Positions 62,701-64,000 of a DNA stretch of 64,000 bases are shown piece by piece. The stretch's first letter is position 1; the number at the start of each line of letters is the position of its first letter. Origin of the DNA: Desulfobacteraceae bacterium (lineage in GTDB: Bacteria; Desulfobacterota; Desulfobacteria; Desulfobacterales; SKZT01); assembly GCA_011389745.1 (NCBI GenBank), contig JAABTQ010000005.1, positions 80,542 to 144,541 on the forward strand, in the 5' to 3' direction. The notes under the pieces are model-generated. The model searched no databases, was not told where the DNA came from, and was given only the letters and a program-made list of their open reading frames with translations. Position numbers and translations under genes: made by a program.

Positions 62701-64000
62701 ATGGACAAAATATTAAGGGTTAATATGGGTGCTGAAGGCGGGCCAAAGTTTTCCGAAGAATCCCCTGGCGAGTATGCCGGCCTGGGCGGTCGTATTATGA
62801 CCTCCACAGTTGTTGCCAAAGAAGTTGATCCGCTCTGTCATCCGCTTTCGGCCGAAAACAAACTGGTTATTGCACCCGGACTTTTAAGCGGCACAACAGC
62901 GGTGATGTCCGGAAGAATTTCTGTGGGATGTAAAAGTCCGCTCACCGGCACAATAAAAGAGTCCAACGCGGGGGGCCAGGGGGCTCAGGTTATGGCAAGA
63001 CTTGGATATTCGGCCATTATTCTGGAGGGAAAACCCAAGGATGACAAGCTGTATAAGCTGGTAATAAATAAAGATGGCGTTAAAATCGAAACCGCCGATG
63101 ACCTGAAACTGCTCGGTAACTATGATACGGTTGAAAAACTTGTGGGCCAATATGACGATAAAATTACCTGCATCACCATCGGATCGGCCGGAGAAAGAAA
63201 GATGTCTTCGGCCTCCATTGCGATCACCGATATGGAGGTGAGACCGACTCGTCATTGCGGACGTGGCGGTACGGGTGCGGTCATGGGCTCCAAAGGACTT
63301 AAGGCGATCGTGATGGATGATACCGGATGTGCCATGAGACCGCCCAAGGATCCCGATGCTTTTAAAACGGCCAACAAGAAATTTGTCGCAGGACTTAAGA
63401 AACACCCCGTGACCGGCGAAGGCCTTCCTGCCTACGGGACCAACATTTTGACCAATGTCTTAAACGAAGCCGGCGCATATCCCACAAGAAATTTCCAGAC
63501 CGGACGTTTTGAAGGGGCTTCCAAGATCAGTGGGGAAACCCAGGCAGCACTGGAGATTGAACGCGGTGGTGTGGCCACTCATGGCTGCCACAGGGGGTGC
63601 ATCATTCGATGTTCCGGAACTTTTTTTGACAAAAACGGAAGGTTTTTAACCAAGCAACCCGAGTATGAAACCGTCTGGGCTCATGGCGGAAACTGCGGCA
63701 TTGACGATCTGGATGCGATTGCTCTAATCGACCGGCTTGATGATGACTTTGGTGTGGATACCATTGAAATGGGTGCCACCATAGCCGTGGCCATGGAAGC
63801 CGGTATCGCCGAATTCGGGGATGCGGAAGCAGCCATTAATCTGGTTAAGGAAGTGGGTAAGGGATCTTATTTGGGACGTATTCTTGGAAATGGCGCCGAG
63901 GTAGCAGGCAAGATTTTCGGCGTGGAAAGAGTTCCTGTTGTCAAGGGCCAGGCCATGCCGGCTTATGATCCCCGTGCGGTTCAGGGCATCGGTGTTACCT
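62701..64000 (+). CDS. Aldehyde ferredoxin oxidoreductase family protein, 3' part outside window
   Basis: First 433 residues of an AOR-family W/Mo enzyme, open at the window edge. The N-terminal AOR domain has SPGEYAGLGGRIMTSTVVAKEV, LVIAPGLLSGTTAVMSGRISVGCKSPLTGTIKESNAGGQ, and TRHCGRGGTGAVMGSKGLKAIVM (pterin contacts). Three of the four cluster ligands are in HGCHRGCIIRC. AAGGAGG lies 9 bp before ATG 62701. Better matched to classical AOR than the gene at 3672. Located after a ModE-like regulator, with its own promoter. Confidence 0.93.
   Translation, partial: MDKILRVNMGAEGGPKFSEESPGEYAGLGGRIMTSTVVAKEVDPLCHPLSAENKLVIAPGLLSGTTAVMSGRISVGCKSPLTGTIKESNAGGQGAQVMARLGYSAIILEGKPKDDKLYKLVINKDGVKIETADDLKLLGNYDTVEKLVGQYDDKITCITIGSAGERKMSSASIAITDMEVRPTRHCGRGGTGAVMGSKGLKAIVMDDTGCAMRPPKDPDAFKTANKKFVAGLKKHPVTGEGLPAYGTNILTNVLNEAGAYPTRNFQTGRFEGASKISGETQAALEIERGGVATHGCHRGCIIRCSGTFFDKNGRFLTKQPEYETVWAHGGNCGIDDLDAIALIDRLDDDFGVDTIEMGATIAVAMEAGIAEFGDAEAAINLVKEVGKGSYLGRILGNGAEVAGKIFGVERVPVVKGQAMPAYDPRAVQGIGVT

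Overview
The window looks like chromosomal DNA of an anaerobic, probably sulfate-reducing bacterium of the Desulfobacterota (Desulfobacterales-like). This is inferred from gene content, not from a marker gene. The clues are two members of the tungsten/molybdenum aldehyde ferredoxin oxidoreductase (AOR) family, an eleven-subunit-type complex I without NuoEFG, a selenocysteine-containing SelD, rubrerythrin, a DUF3786 iron-sulfur protein, acyl-CoA dehydrogenases of the aromatic/fatty-acid degradation type, and a sensor with the C-terminal CSYCKNIRDDKG motif. No rRNA, tRNA, CRISPR array, prophage or complete insertion sequence was seen.

Layout. 0.5-3.5 kb (+): acyltransferase, esterase-like hydrolase and a VanX-like dipeptidase. 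3.7-8.8 kb (-): an AOR, TrkA/TrkH potassium uptake, and a LigB-type dioxygenase. 8.9-17.2 kb (+): a decayed antitoxin start, then an MscS channel, succinate-semialdehyde dehydrogenase, ferredoxin-nitroreductase and RidA in a tight row, followed by a P-type cation ATPase with a clear terminator. 17.3-20.6 kb (-): small and unknown proteins, DUF3786, and a LOG-family protein with a TTG start. 20.8-23.5 kb (+): selD, whose UGA codon and SECIS-like hairpin split it in ordinary ORF calls, then a secreted Arg/Asn-rich protein. 23.5-24.0 kb (-): two very small ORFs, one with six cysteines in mirror-symmetric spacing. 24.4-28.6 kb: acyl-CoA dehydrogenase, cupin, and a LysM-containing D-Ala-D-Ala carboxypeptidase.

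28.6-34.1 kb is a decay zone. It holds a truncated nuclease, a frameshifted VapB-like antitoxin fused by deletion to a frameshifted VOC gene, a truncated REP-associated transposase, a GGDEF fragment, a broken HigA, a partial duplication of the end of a MazEF-like module, and the intact module itself. Only the SleB-type hydrolase and the MazF pair look functional there. Beyond it lie a patatin (+) and a ferredoxin-rubrerythrin-FmdB oxidative-stress cluster (-).

36.6-46.9 kb (-) is a complete nuoA-BCD-H-I-J-K-L-M-N operon with one well-formed promoter and a three-way NuoB-NuoC-NuoD fusion. 47-49 kb (-) encodes a double periplasmic-binding-domain/PAS sensor with no output domain. 49.7-53.6 kb (+) is a four-gene TRAP transporter with a TatT-like lipoprotein. 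53.8-54.5 kb is a nucleotidyltransferase-toxin-like pair. 54.6-58.2 kb (-) holds a glutaryl-CoA-dehydrogenase-like enzyme and a BtuB-type receptor controlled by a cobalamin riboswitch plus intrinsic terminator. 58.5-64 kb: a class II aldolase-like enzyme, a SagB-type nitroreductase, a class V aminotransferase, a single-domain ModE-like regulator and, running off the end, a second AOR.

Connections. Low-potential electron carriers recur (AORs, ferredoxins, a ferredoxin-nitroreductase, and complex I without its NADH module). Trace-element genes recur too (SelD for selenium, ModE with AOR for Mo/W, cobalamin uptake). Several intergenic regions carry palindromic dispersed repeats, including one ~125-160 bp element present in inverted orientation at 34.0 and 61.7 kb.
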